DNA of 64,000 bases from contig CAWIMG010000020.1 in the NCBI GenBank assembly GCA_963837105.1, positions 1 to 64,000 of the forward strand, given 5' to 3'. Position numbers and translations under genes: made by a program. Positions within the stretch are counted from its first letter, which is position 1, and each line of letters begins with the position of its first letter. The stretch comes from UBA9676 sp963837105 (GTDB lineage: Bacteria; Actinomycetota; Actinomycetes; Streptosporangiales; Streptosporangiaceae). The notes under the pieces were generated by a model that was not told the DNA's origin, made no database searches, and saw nothing but the letters and a program-made list of their open reading frames with translations. Of the stretch, positions 17,514 to 28,639 are shown one piece after another.

Positions 17514-18847
17514 GGCTGTCCTCCTGTCCGCCTGCCGGGCAGCCGCAGGCCCCCGCCCCGGCGGCTCTTCCCGCCCAGGCCGCCGCTGGCACGCCAGCCG
17601 CCTTTCCATCCGAAACGGCGCTGCCGGGGCGCCAGCACACTGCCACGCAGGGCGCCCCGGCGCCCGCTGGGCAGGCTGCCGGATCCGAGCCGGAACACGC
17701 CGCGCCCGCCGCGGAACCTGGGCATCGCGCCGCGGCCACTGCCGGACCGCAGCGAGCCCGGCGCGCCCGGCGCCCGGCGGGAACTGAATGCCGCTCCCGG
17801 CACCCCACCGCCGCCGCGCGCCCCCGGGCCGAGCGCACTGCCGCCCAGCACGCCGTCCCGGCGCCGGGCACGCAGCCGCAGCCGGGCCGGCCGTCTGGTG
17901 CTGGCCACCGCGGCCAGGGCCGACGGACCGCCCCGGAACGCACGCGGCCCCGGCTGGCGGCCGGACCTGGTGGCGGCCAGCCCGGAGCCGGGCCGGGCCG
18001 GGCGGAAGGCGTTCTTGCCCAGCCGGGCGGCCCGGCCGGGCCGGGCCGCCGCCCCGGTCAGGCTCAGCTGGCCCCGTCCCGGCGATCCGGCCAGCTTGCC
18101 GTCACCCCGGCGGTCGGCACCGAGCCGCAGGTGCACCGGCCGGGCCGGGGCGTAGGCCCGGCCCGGCCCCATCGCGCCGCTGGCGGCGGAGCCGGCCACC
18201 CCGCCGCGGCTGCGCAGCCGCGGTTCCCGGCCGTTCCGGGTGTCCCGCACCGCCGCGCCCGCCGCGGCCGCGCCCATGGCCGGCGCCCCGAGCAGCCCCA
18301 GCCCGGCCAGCCCGGAGCCGGTGAGCAGGGCCGGTTCGCGGCCGCCGGCGGATGCCCAGCCACCGAACCCGCTGAACCGGACGACCAGGTAGAGCACGAA
18401 CGGGCTGATCAGGATGCTGTAGACGATGACTGGTGGCAGCACCTGCCGCATCGACTGCCAGCTGATGTCCGGGTCGCCCAGGGTCAGGCCGACCAGCGCG
18501 TACATGATCTCGCCGGCGGCGGTCGCTGCCGCGATCACGGCCAGCGGCAGCCAGCCAGCGCGTTCCATCGGCCCGCGCAACCGCCCGCAGCCGTAGCCGA
18601 TGGCGCAGAACACCAGCGCGTTCAGCCCCAGCAGGCCGGCCGAGGGTGGGGCGATGTCCAGCGCCAGGCCCGCCCCGAACCCGATCATGGTGCCTGCCAG
18701 CGGACCGCCGGCCAGCGCCAGCGTGACCACCAGCACGAGCACCAGATCCGGCGGGAAGCCGCCCGGGAACGGCAGCCGGTCCAGCACCGCGGTCTGCAGC
18801 ACGACCGCGGTGAGCACGGCTAGCACGGTGAAGACGGCCCGCCGCAT
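17510..18847 (-). CDS. mreD: MreD with ~270-residue basic C-terminal extension
   Basis: Residues 1 to ~165 are a normal hydrophobic MreD (VVLQTAVLDRLPFPGGFPPDLVLVLVV ... LPPVIVYSILISPFVLYLVVRF), a membrane partner in the elongasome. Residues ~170-445 are extremely rich in Arg, Gly, Ala, Pro and Ser, with no visible domain and a strong positive charge. The frame stays open and ends exactly in an ATGA overlap with mrdA, which supports real translation of the tail. Typical MreD is roughly 160-230 aa. The tail is probably cytoplasmic and disordered and may bind polyanions; that is inference. Confidence 0.85.
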   Translation of the reverse strand: MRRAVFTVLAVLTAVVLQTAVLDRLPFPGGFPPDLVLVLVVTLALAGGPLAGTMIGFGAGLALDIAPPSAGLLGLNALVFCAIGYGCGRLRGPMERAGWLPLAVIAAATAAGEIMYALVGLTLGDPDISWQSMRQVLPPVIVYSILISPFVLYLVVRFSGFGGWASAGGREPALLTGSGLAGLGLLGAPAMGAAAAGAAVRDTRNGREPRLRSRGGVAGSAASGAMGPGRAYAPARPVHLRLGADRRGDGKLAGSPGRGQLSLTGAAARPGRAARLGKNAFRPARPGSGLAATRSGRQPGPRAFRGGPSALAAVASTRRPARLRLRARRRDGVLGGSALGPGARGGGGVPGAAFSSRRAPGAPGSLRSGSGRGAMPRFRGGRGVFRLGSGSLPSGRRGALRGSVLAPRQRRFGWKGGWRASGGLGGKSRRGGGLRLPGRRTGGQP

Positions 18848-18848
18848 C

Positions 18849-19793
18849 TCAGCGCCTGGTGGTCGGCGTGGCCGCCGGGCCGGGCACCCTGGACCGGCGG
18901 CCCGGGTGCGGGGTCGGGCTGGCAGCGGGCCGTGGCGGCAGCACCGAGAACCGCGGGTTGACCCGGGGCGGGACGACAACCACCCCGACCACGCCGAGTG
19001 CGCGGGGGCTGGCGTACGGCCGCACCAGTGCGGCCTTGGTCAGCGCGTTGCCGCTGGCCAGAACCTGGGTGATCACCCCGACCGGCACGCCGGGCACGTA
19101 CGGCTGGCCGTGCACCGAGCCGAACGTGACCAGTTGCTGGCCGACCTGGAGGACGGCACTGGCGTCGAATACCTGCAGCCGCAGCATCGGCCCGCCGGCC
19201 CGGCCGCGGCCGGTTCCGGTGACCGCCCCGACCTGCCCGGTGCCGGCCACCCGCACCCCGACCGTGGCGGTGGCGTCGGTGGTCAGCAGCACGGTCGCGG
19301 TATGCGCGGTCGCCGAGGTGACGGTGCCGACCAGGCCACTGCCGTTCAGCACGGTCTGGTTGGGGGTGATCCCGTCGGCCCGGCCCGCGTCGATGGTGAC
19401 CGCATCGGCGAAGCCAGGGGCGGCGGCGATCACGTTCGCGGCCACGATCCGGTACCGGCCCCGCCCGGCCAGGGCGAGCAGTTGCTGCAGTTGTGCCGAC
19501 TGGGCCTTGCTGAGCCGGGCCTCGCTCAGCTCCACCCGCAGCCGGACCACCTCGGCCTGCAGCGCGGTGATCTTGGCCTGGGACGAGGGACCGCCGCTGA
19601 GGTCGCTGAAGAACGAGGTCACCGGCCGGGTCACGGCCCCGATGGCGCTCTGCGCGCCGCCGAACACGGTGCCGCCAAACGAGCGCAGGGCACCGACCGG
19701 CCCGCCCCCGCCGCGGGCGTCGAAGGTGATCAGTGCCAGGGCAGCCAGGAGCAGCGCACCCAGCACCAGGCGGGTCCGCCGACTGTCGTGCAC
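18849..19793 (-). CDS. mreC: rod-shape-determining protein MreC
   Basis: The 314-aa protein has an N-terminal membrane anchor (TRLVLGALLLAALALITF), a coiled coil (AKITALQAEVVRLRVELSEA) and the beta-barrel MreC core (VNVIAAAPGFADAVTIDAG ... GLVGTVTSAT). It organises PBP2/RodA outside the membrane. A Pro/Arg-rich tail follows residue ~275. It is one base from mreD and downstream of mreB. Confidence 0.94.
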   Translation of the reverse strand: MHDSRRTRLVLGALLLAALALITFDARGGGGPVGALRSFGGTVFGGAQSAIGAVTRPVTSFFSDLSGGPSSQAKITALQAEVVRLRVELSEARLSKAQSAQLQQLLALAGRGRYRIVAANVIAAAPGFADAVTIDAGRADGITPNQTVLNGSGLVGTVTSATAHTATVLLTTDATATVGVRVAGTGQVGAVTGTGRGRAGGPMLRLQVFDASAVLQVGQQLVTFGSVHGQPYVPGVPVGVITQVLASGNALTKAALVRPYASPRALGVVGVVVVPPRVNPRFSVLPPRPAASPTPHPGRRSRVPGPAATPTTRR

Positions 19794-19840
19794 CAGGCCT
19801 CCCTCATCCCCGCCGCCTCCGGCCGGACAGCTACCGCTGG

Positions 19841-20872
19841 TCAGCGCCGCGATTCCGGTACCAGCACCTGGCGCAGGGTGTCAAAGTCCTCGACGCACTT
19901 GCCGGTCCCCAGCACCACCGAGTCGAGCGGGTTGTCGGCCATGTGGATGGGCATGCCGGTCTCTTCCCGCAGCCGCTCGTCCAGCCCGCGCAGCAGCGCC
20001 CCGCCGCCGGTGAGCGCGATTCCCCGGTCCATCACGTCGCCGGCCAGCTCCGGCGGGCACTTGTCCAGCGTGCTCTTGACCGCGTCAACGATCAGCGCCA
20101 CCGGTTCCTCGATGGCGCGCCGGATCTCCTCCGCCGAGATGACGATGGTCTTCGGCAGCCCGCTGACCAGGTCCCTGCCCCGGATCTCGGCATGCGGCTC
20201 ATCGGGCGAGGGATAGGCGGAGCCGAGCGCCATCTTGATCTCCTCGGCGGTCCGCTCGCCGAGCATGAGCGAGTACTCCTTCTTGCCGAAGCTGATGATG
20301 GCCTGGTCGAGTTCGTCGCCGCCGATCCGGATCGACTGGGAGGTGACGATGCCGCCCAGCGAGATGACCGCGACCTCGGTGGTGCCGCCGCCGATGTCCA
20401 CGACCATGTTGCCGGTGGGCTCGTTCACCGGCAGCCCGGCGCCGATCGCCGCTGCCATCGGCTCCTCGATGATGTACACCCGGCGGGCACCGGCCTGGTG
20501 GCCGGCCTCCTTCACCGCGCTCTGCTCCACCCCGGTGATGCCGCTCGGCACCGCCACCACCACCCGCGGCTTGGCCAGGTGGGTCCGCCGGTGCACCTTC
20601 TGGATGAAATAGCGCAGCATCCGCTCGGTCACGTCGAAATCCGCGATGACCCCGTCTTTGAGCGGCCGGACCGCCACGATGTTGCCCGGCGTCCGGCCGA
20701 TCATCCGTTTGGCTTCCACGCCGACCGCCACGATCTGGCCGTTGTTCGTGTTCAGGGCCACGACCGACGGCTCGTTCAGCACGATCCCCCGCCCCCGCAC
20801 GTACACCAGCGTGTTCGCGGTGCCCAGATCGACGGCCATGTCCCGGCCCAGGAAAGCCATTGCGTTGCTCAT
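19841..20872 (-). CDS. mreB: rod-shape-determining protein MreB (actin homologue)
   Basis: The 343-aa bacterial actin has the phosphate-1 loop DLGTANTLVY, the phosphate-2 DIGGGTTEVAVISLGG and the adenosine motif LTGGGALLRGLDE. It forms membrane-bound filaments that direct wall synthesis with MreC, MreD, RodA and PBP2 encoded downstream. Two start choices exist: the ATG at 20872, or the internal Met in MAFLGRDM. Confidence 0.96.
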   Translation of the reverse strand: MSNAMAFLGRDMAVDLGTANTLVYVRGRGIVLNEPSVVALNTNNGQIVAVGVEAKRMIGRTPGNIVAVRPLKDGVIADFDVTERMLRYFIQKVHRRTHLAKPRVVVAVPSGITGVEQSAVKEAGHQAGARRVYIIEEPMAAAIGAGLPVNEPTGNMVVDIGGGTTEVAVISLGGIVTSQSIRIGGDELDQAIISFGKKEYSLMLGERTAEEIKMALGSAYPSPDEPHAEIRGRDLVSGLPKTIVISAEEIRRAIEEPVALIVDAVKSTLDKCPPELAGDVMDRGIALTGGGALLRGLDERLREETGMPIHMADNPLDSVVLGTGKCVEDFDTLRQVLVPESRR

Positions 20873-20988
20873 CGGAACATAGAACCTTCCGGAATGGTCC
20901 TGCTGGTACCTATGTGACGGCCGCGGCTCAAAAGCCCCCGCAAGTTGGAACGCGGCCCCGTGTCCTTACATGGCCGGACCCGGCCTGC

Positions 20989-21405
20989 CTAAACGAGGTC
21001 GGGGAAGAAGATCTTGATTTCCCGCTCGGCCGAGTCCGGTGAATCCGATCCGTGCACGATGTTGTCCTGCACTTCCAACGCGTAGTCGCCGCGGATAGTG
21101 CCCGCTGCCGCCTTGACCGGATCGGTCGCGCCGGCCAGCGCGCGGAACGCCTCGACGGCCCGCGGGCCCTCGGCGACCAGCGCCACCAGCGGCCCAGAGG
21201 TGATGAACTCGACCAGCGAACCGAAGAAGGGCTTGCTCACATGCTCGGCGTAGTGCGTCTCCGCGGTCTCGGTGTCCATGGTGCGCAGATCCATGGCCAC
21301 GACCCGCAGGCCCTTGCGCTCGACCCGGGACAGGACGTCACCTATCAGGCCCCGGCGGACACCGTCCGGCTTGATCAGGATCAGGGTGCGTTCAGTCAAG
21401 TACAT
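20989..21405 (-). CDS. ndk: nucleoside-diphosphate kinase
   Basis: Ndk moves the gamma-phosphate of ATP to NDPs. The 138-aa protein has the active-site histidine in NIVHGSDS and the N-terminal RTLILIKPDGVRRGLIG. GAGGAGGA lies just before the ATG at 21405. Length is normal. Confidence 0.97.
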   Translation of the reverse strand: MYLTERTLILIKPDGVRRGLIGDVLSRVERKGLRVVAMDLRTMDTETAETHYAEHVSKPFFGSLVEFITSGPLVALVAEGPRAVEAFRALAGATDPVKAAAGTIRGDYALEVQDNIVHGSDSPDSAEREIKIFFPDLV

Positions 21406-21408
21406 TCC

Positions 21409-21458
21409 TCCTCGCGGGCAGCCTGGCTGGGTGTCCTCGCGGACAGCCCGGGTGGGTG
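21409..21458. repeat. two 25-bp direct repeats upstream of ndk
   Basis: TCCTCGCGGGCAGCCTGGCT at 21409 recurs with few changes 25 bases on, at 21434, in the 157-bp gap between ndk and the DUF4233 gene. The role is unknown. Confidence 0.6.
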
Positions 21459-21562
21459 TCGGCGGGCGAGCACGGTTCCTGGCACGGCGTTGCCCCGCAA
21501 TCCTACCGGTGCCGGCGGCGCCACCGTGGCCGTCGCCGGAGCACGGTGACCAGGACGTGCCG

Positions 21563-21883
21563 TCAGGCGGATTCGCGGTAGCGATGGCCCAGCCAGATGG
21601 CGATCACCCACAGCGCGGCGAAGATCGTGCCCAGCGCGAACATGGCTGGCACCACCACCCCGGCCGCGATGACGGCCAGTTGCAGCACGCTCCCCGCGGC
21701 CAGCGTCCAGCCCTGCCCGGGCCGCCCCACCACCGCAGCCAGCGCCACCGCGGCCCCGGCCAGCACGCCGCCGGCCAGCAGGGCCGGGCGGTGACCCAGG
21801 TGCTCGATGGTGATGGCGACCGGGATGGCCAGGCAGATCACGATCGCCTCGAACACCAGCACGGTGGCGCACAGCCGTCTCAT
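21563..21883 (-). CDS. DUF4233 small membrane protein
   Basis: This 106-aa protein has four predicted hydrophobic segments (VLVFEAIVICLAIPVAI, LLAGGVLAGAAVALAAV, LAAGSVLQLAVIAAGVVV, IFAALWVIAIWLG). It is a conserved partner of folC in actinomycetes; the function is unknown. The ATG at 21883 overlaps the repaired folC stop (21880-21882) in an ATGA arrangement. Confidence 0.85.
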   Translation of the reverse strand: MRRLCATVLVFEAIVICLAIPVAITIEHLGHRPALLAGGVLAGAAVALAAVVGRPGQGWTLAAGSVLQLAVIAAGVVVPAMFALGTIFAALWVIAIWLGHRYRESA

Positions 21884-23270
21884 CCAGGGCCGGTCCCGCC
21901 GCGCCCGGCCAGCAGCGCCCGGGTATCGCCGGCCGTCACCACCGAGCCGGTGACCAGGACGCCGGCCAGCCGGCCAGGCCGGCCGCTGCCGCGTCGGCCA
22001 GGCCGACCGCGATCTCGATCGCATCGTCCAGCCGGGCCGCGGCCGTGACCCGGTCCGGCCCGAACACGGTGGCCGCCAGGTCGGCCAGCTTGCCGAGGTC
22101 CATCGACCGGCCGGCCGAGTTGCTGGTCACCACCAGCTCATCCGCGACCGGTTCCAGCTGGTCGAGGATGGCGGGCACATCCTTGTCGGCACTGACCGCC
22201 AGCACCGCGATCAGGTGCGGGAAGGTGAACGCCTCGGTCACCGCGGCCAGGCTGGCCGCCATCCCGGCCGGGTTGTGCGCCGCGTCGGCGATCACCACCG
22301 GGCTGCGCCGCAGCACCTCCAGCCGGCCCGGCGAGGTCATGCCCGCAAAGGCGGTCCGGACCAGCCGCTCGTCCAGCGGGCCAGCCTCCGGGCCGGTCCG
22401 GGCGAACGCCTCGGCCGCCGCCAGCGCGCAGGCCGCGTTGCCCGCCTGATACTCGCCGAACAGTGGCAGCAGCAGGTCGTGGTACTCACCAGCCAGCCCG
22501 CGCAGGGCCAGCAACTGGCCGCCGACGGCCAGTTCCCGGCCGATGACGCCGAACTCCAGCCCTTCCCTGGCGACGGTGGCGCCGACCTCCGCCGCCCGGC
22601 GCAGCAGCACCTCGGCCGCTGCCACCTGCTGCTGACCGAGCACGGCCACCGCGCCCGGCTTGATGATGCCCGCCTTCTGCCCGGCGATCTCGCTGATGGT
22701 GGATCCGAGGTAGCGGGTGTGGTCGATGGCCACCGGGGTCACCACCGCGACGGCGCCGTCGGCGATGTTGGTCGAGTCCCAGGTGCCGCCCAGCCCGACC
22801 TCGACCACCGCCACGTCCACCGGCGCGTCCGCGAACGCGGCGAACGCCATCGCCGTCAGCACCTCGAAGAAGGACATGCGCAACGGCTCACGCTCGTCGA
22901 CCAGCGTCACATACGGCGCGACATCGTCGTAGCTGGCCAGGAACGCCTCGGTGGTCAGCGGCTCGCCGTCGATCACGATCCGCTCCCGGACGCTGGTCAG
23001 GTGCGGGCTGGTGAACAGGCCGGTGCGGAGCCCGCGGGCCCGCAGCAGGGCCTCGATCATCCGGGCGGTGGAGGTCTTGCCGTTGGTGCCGGTGAGGTGG
23101 ATGACCGGGTAGGCGCGCTGGGGATCGCCCAGCAGGGTGGCCACCGCGGCCATCCGGTCCAGGGTGGGATCGATCGCGTGCTCGGGGCGGCGGGCGAAGA
23201 TCTCCCGCTCCACCTCGCGCAGGCGCTGCTGGCCGGCCGGATCGGCCGGTGCCGGGCTGGTGCCGGTCAA
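21880..23270 (-). CDS. folC: bifunctional folylpolyglutamate/dihydrofolate synthase FolC (frameshifted near 3' end)
   Basis: FolC adds glutamates to folates using ATP. The protein has the P-loop HLTGTNGKTSTARMIE, then FTSPHLTSVRERI, VEVGLGGTWDSTN and DAAHNPAGM. The main frame ends early as GWPASWSPARW at 21936. One base over, the frame reads AGVLVTGSVVTAGDTRALLAG and stops at 21880, exactly overlapping the DUF4233 ATG. One base missing near 21970 (LAG-LAGVLVTGS) explains both. The start is a TTG at 23270 overlapping the valS stop (TTGA). Confidence 0.92.
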
Positions 23271-25921
23271 TCCTCCCCCTGGCCCAGCGCCGCCAGCCGG
23301 CCGGAGATGCGGGCCACGTCGGCCTCGGCGGCGGCCAGCCGCCGCCGGGTCTGCTCGACCACCGCCGCCGGTGCCTTGGCCAGGAACTCGCCGTTGCCCA
23401 GCTTGCGCTGCGCCTGCTCGGCGTCCTTGCGGGCGGTGGCCAGGTCCTTGTCCAGCCGTCGCCGCTCGGCCGCCACGTCGATGCCCGCGGCCGTGTCCAG
23501 TTCCACCGTGACCCCCTCGGCGTGCAGGGACGCGGTCGGGGTGAACCCTTCCCCGGCCGGGGTGAGCCGGAGCAGTGCCCGGATGGCATCCTCGTGACCG
23601 GCCAGCGGGGTGGCGGCGATCCCGGTGAGGGCGGCCGGGACCGGCTGGCCCGGCCGCAGGCCCTGGTCTGACCGGAACCGGCGGACCTCGGTCACCAGCG
23701 CCATCAGTGAGCCGATCTCGGCCTCCGCCGCCGGGTCGGCGCTGCTCTGGACGGCCGGGCTGGATCCGGCGGCCCGCTCACCTGGCCAGGCGGCGGTCAC
23801 CACCGTGCTGCCACCGGTCAGCGCGGTCCACAGTTCCTCGGTGACGAAGGGGATCACCGGGTGCAGCAGCCGCAGCAACTGGTCGAGCAGGTAACCGAGC
23901 ACCTCACGGGTCGTTTCGGCGGCCGGGTCCGGGCCGGCCAGCGCGGCCTTGGCCAGTTCCAGGTACCAGTCGCAGACCTCGTCCCAGGCGAAGTGGTACA
24001 GCGCCGCGCAGATCTTGCCGAACTCATAGTCCCGGTACAGGCCGTCCACCTCGGCGGTGACGGCCGCCAGCCGGGACAGGATCCAGCGGTCGGCGACCGA
24101 CAGCCGGTCTGGCCCGGGCCGGGCACCGGCCACCCGGGCGCCGTTCAGCAGCGCGAACCGGGTGGCGTTCCACAGCTTGTTGCAGAAGTTGCGGGCCCCG
24201 GTCACCCATTCCTCGCTGACCGCCACGTCGCCGCCCGGGCTGGCGCCGCGGGCCAGGGTGAACCGGGTGGCGTCGGCACCGAACCGGTCGATCCAGTCCA
24301 GCGGGTCCACCGTGTTGCCGCGCGACTTGGACATCTTGCGCCCGTGCGCGTCGCGGACCAGGCCGTGCAGTGCCACGGCGCGGAACGGCACCGCCGCCTC
24401 CGGGCCGGCCTCCCGCATCGCGTACAGGCCGAACATCATCATCCGGGCGACCCAGAAGAACAGGATGTCGTAGCCGGTCACCAGGACCGAGGTCGGGTAG
24501 AACCGGCGCAGGTCGGCGGTGTCGTCGGGCCAGCCGAGGGTGGAGAACGGCCACAGCGCGGAAGAGAACCAGGTGTCCAGCACGTCCGGGTCCTGCTGCC
24601 AGCCGTCCCCGGCCGGCGGCTGCTCGCCGGGGCCGACGCAGCGGATCTCGCCCCCGGGGCCGTACCAGACCGGGATCCGGTGCCCCCACCACAACTGGCG
24701 GCTGATGCACCAGTCGTGCATGTCATCGACCCAGTCGAAGTAGCGGGCCGCCATCTCGGCCGGGTGCAGCCGCACCCGGCCGTCCCTGACCGCGTCCCCC
24801 GCCGCCTTGGCCAGCGGCTCCACCTTGACGAACCACTGCAGCGACAGCCGTGGCTCGACGACTGTGCCGCACCGGCTGCAGTGCCCGACCGCGTGCAGGT
24901 AGGGACGGACCTCGGCGACGATGCGGCCCTGCTCGCGCAGCGCGGCCACCACCGCCGGCCGGGCCTCGAACCGGTCCAGGCCCGCGAACGGGCCGGGCTG
25001 GGTGATAACCCCGCGCTCGTCCATGATGGTCAGGCTGGGCAGGTTGTGCCGGCGGCCGATCTCGAAGTCGTCCGGGTCGTGCGCGGGAGTCACCTTGACC
25101 GCGCCGGTGCCGAACTCCGGGTCCACGTGCGGGTCGGCGATCACCGGGATGCGGCGGCCGGACAGCGGTAGTTCCACGTCGGTGCCGACCAGGTGGGCAT
25201 ACCGGGGGTCGTCCGGATGGACGGCGACGGCGGTGTCACCCAGCATCGTCTCCGCCCGGGTGGTGGCCACCACCACCGACTGCGAGCCGTCGCCGTACCG
25301 GATCGAGACCAGTTCGCCGTCTTCCTCGGTGTGGTCCACCTCGATGTCGGACAGCGCGGTCAGGCAGCGCGGGCACCAGTTGATGATCCGCTCGGCCCGG
25401 TAGATCAGGCCGTCGTCGAACAGCCGCTTGAAGATGGTCTGCACCGCCCGGGACAGGCCCTCGTCCATGGTGAACCGCTCGCGGGACCAGTCCACGCTGT
25501 CGCCCAGGCGGCGCATCTGGCCGAGGATGGTGCCGCCGGATTCGGCCTTCCACTGCCAGACCCGCTCGACGAACGCCTCCCGGCCGAGGTCGTGCCGGGA
25601 CTGGCCCTGCTTGGCGAGTTCCCGCTCGACCACGTTCTGGGTGGCGATGCCCGCGTGGTCCATGCCGGGCAGCCACAGCGTGACGTATCCCTGCATGCGC
25701 CGGCGCCGGATCAGTGCGTCCATCAGCGTGTGGTCGAGCGCGTGGCCCATGTGCAGGGAGCCGGTGACGTTCGGTGGCGGGATGACGATGCAGTAGGCCG
25801 GGCCGGGCGTCCCCGGGTCGGCACCGAACAGCCCGCGGGCCACCCAGTCCTGGTAACGGCGCGACTCCACGTCGCCGGGGGTGTACTGGGGCGGGAGCTG
25901 GGTTCGGCTGTGTGCGGTCAC
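23267..25921 (-). CDS. valS: valine--tRNA ligase
   Basis: This 884-aa class-I synthetase has the HIGH-type motif in PPPNVTGSLHMGHAL, the editing domain (VVATTRAETMLGDTAVAVHP), the KMSKS loop (GRKMSKSRGNTVDP) and a C-terminal coiled coil (VAAERRRLDKDLATARKDAEQA). It charges tRNA-Val. The GTG at 25921 gives the usual N-terminus; an open frame upstream to 25993 looks unrelated. It heads the valS-folC-DUF4233 operon. I saw no T-box leader in the ~200 bp upstream. Confidence 0.95.
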   Translation of the reverse strand: MTAHSRTQLPPQYTPGDVESRRYQDWVARGLFGADPGTPGPAYCIVIPPPNVTGSLHMGHALDHTLMDALIRRRRMQGYVTLWLPGMDHAGIATQNVVERELAKQGQSRHDLGREAFVERVWQWKAESGGTILGQMRRLGDSVDWSRERFTMDEGLSRAVQTIFKRLFDDGLIYRAERIINWCPRCLTALSDIEVDHTEEDGELVSIRYGDGSQSVVVATTRAETMLGDTAVAVHPDDPRYAHLVGTDVELPLSGRRIPVIADPHVDPEFGTGAVKVTPAHDPDDFEIGRRHNLPSLTIMDERGVITQPGPFAGLDRFEARPAVVAALREQGRIVAEVRPYLHAVGHCSRCGTVVEPRLSLQWFVKVEPLAKAAGDAVRDGRVRLHPAEMAARYFDWVDDMHDWCISRQLWWGHRIPVWYGPGGEIRCVGPGEQPPAGDGWQQDPDVLDTWFSSALWPFSTLGWPDDTADLRRFYPTSVLVTGYDILFFWVARMMMFGLYAMREAGPEAAVPFRAVALHGLVRDAHGRKMSKSRGNTVDPLDWIDRFGADATRFTLARGASPGGDVAVSEEWVTGARNFCNKLWNATRFALLNGARVAGARPGPDRLSVADRWILSRLAAVTAEVDGLYRDYEFGKICAALYHFAWDEVCDWYLELAKAALAGPDPAAETTREVLGYLLDQLLRLLHPVIPFVTEELWTALTGGSTVVTAAWPGERAAGSSPAVQSSADPAAEAEIGSLMALVTEVRRFRSDQGLRPGQPVPAALTGIAATPLAGHEDAIRALLRLTPAGEGFTPTASLHAEGVTVELDTAAGIDVAAERRRLDKDLATARKDAEQAQRKLGNGEFLAKAPAAVVEQTRRRLAAAEADVARISGRLAALGQGED

Positions 25922-26128
25922 GTCAGCAGAGTCTAGAGCCTGTCCCGCCGATCCTGGCGGTCGCGAGCGGCTGGCCGGGCGGGTGGACCGCACCGCCCGG
26001 CCAGGCGGCGCGATGCTGGCCGATTCGTGACCGGATGGTGTCCCAGCCTGGTCACCGGGCAGGTGATACTACCGGCAGGTCAGTACGTCCTACCAGCGCG
26101 GGGGCAGGCGACCGCCGGGAGGTGATCG

Positions 26129-27170
26129 ATGGCGGTGAGGCTGCCGGCTGCGCTCCGGCGCACCGCCGGGCACCGGCTCGCGTTGACCGCGACCGCGCTC
26201 ACGGTCCTGGTGGCCAGCGTGCTGGCGGCCGCGGCGGCCACCTTCGCGGGCGAGGTCACCAGCGCCGCGGTACGCCGCTCGCTGACCCAGAAGCCCAGCA
26301 GCACGATCCTGGTCACCCAGCAGATACCGGCCGGGGGGCGGCCGTGGCCGGCAGGTCCAGGCGGCGGTCCGGCGGATGCTGCCTGGCGTACCGGTCAGGG
26401 TCACCGGCAGCCTCCGTTCCCAGATCCTGAATCTGCCGGGCCAGCCGCACCGTGCCCGGCCGGCGGCCGGATCGCCGCCGTCCGGATCGCCAGCGGCCAG
26501 CCGGACCACGCGGCCGGGGTGGTCTCGCAGACCCAGCTCATCTCGCTGCCCGGCGTGACCCGGCAGGCCGTGCTGACCAGCGGCTCCTGGCCCGGGCCAG
26601 CGGCCCTGGCGGGCGGTCCGGTGCCGGTGGCCGTGCCGGCCGCGGCGGCCCGGCTGCTGCGGCTGGCGCCCGGCGACCGGCTGGTGCGGCGCAACGACCA
26701 GACCCAGGCGAAGATAGTGGTGCGGGTCACCGGGGTATTCCGGCCCGGCCCGGCCAGCCCGTACTGGCGGCTCAGCCCGGTCGGCAGCGCCGGGGTGCAG
26801 CGCTTGGACGGGTTTGCCGTCTACGGCCCGCTGGTCACCAGCCCGGCCGTGGCCGCCGGCCCGGCGTCCCGGTCACCTCGGGTGCCTGGCTGGCGGTGCC
26901 GTACTTCGCCGTGGGGACCCCCTGAACCAGCGCACTGGACCTGCGGGACCGGGTGCGGCTGGCGCTGGAACCCGACCACGTCCAGGTCTGGCCAGACGCG
27001 CCGGGCCGGGATGAGGCGGGGCCCGGTGATGGGGCAAGTCCCGGTGACGCGGCAAACCCCGGTGACGCGGCAAGTCCCGGTGACGCGGCGGGCCCGGCCG
27101 TGGCGACTGAGCTGCCAGCGGTCCGGGTGGCTGATGTGACCAGGACGTTCGGCGCCGGGCCGGCTAGAGC
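26129..27170 (+). pseudogene. decayed ABC transporter permease (FtsX/MacB-like), with a possible ATPase start fused at the end
   Basis: From ATG 26129 (GGGAGGTG upstream), an N-terminal membrane helix and periplasmic segment are readable (LALTATALTVLVASVLAAAAATFAGEV). The frame then changes near 26340, returns near 26455 and changes again near 26860, and a TGA interrupts it at 26923-26925 before ALDLRDRVRLALEPDHV resumes. The remnant ends in ELPAVRVADVTRTFGAGPA, which looks like the first residues of a LolD-type ABC ATPase, and is cut off at the clpX 3' end. Several independent lesions and the truncation support a real pseudogene. Confidence 0.7.
27031..27095 (+). repeat. 15-bp tandem repeat in the ABC remnant
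   Basis: Units of CCCGGTGACGCGGCAA type repeat about four times, encoding PGDAA pentads in the frame that carries the ABC fragment. The expansion lies between the permease and ATPase-like parts. Confidence 0.65.
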
Positions 27171-27171
27171 G

Positions 27172-28452
<1,281 letters not shown>

Positions 28453-28639
28453 CAACCAACTCCCTCATCGCGGCCGCCGCGGCGGCCGGGCCAACGTCCC
28501 GCGGTCCTGCCAATCATGAGCCAGCCGGACCCCGCTGGTCTACCCTGTCGGTCCGACCGTACCGTTTGCCGCCCTCAGGTGCGAAGTCACCAGCGGCCGG
28601 CGCGGCGGCTACATCCCGCCTGGCCGGGCTCCCGGCGCC

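Noticed and set aside
14136..18155. Very long plus-strand open frame (over 1300 codons) across the mre cluster
   Set aside because: It is the mirror of rodA, mrdA and mreD in GC-rich DNA. Its translation is low-complexity with no motif, while the minus-strand genes have clear catalytic motifs.
25922..26128. T-box riboswitch ahead of valS
   Set aside because: No T-box core sequence or specifier hairpin could be recognised in the ~200 bp upstream.
26129..27139. Intact 336-aa membrane protein
   Set aside because: The single open frame mixes real permease-like segments with frame-shifted Arg/Pro/Gly nonsense. The readable family segments are spread over several frames with a stop between them.
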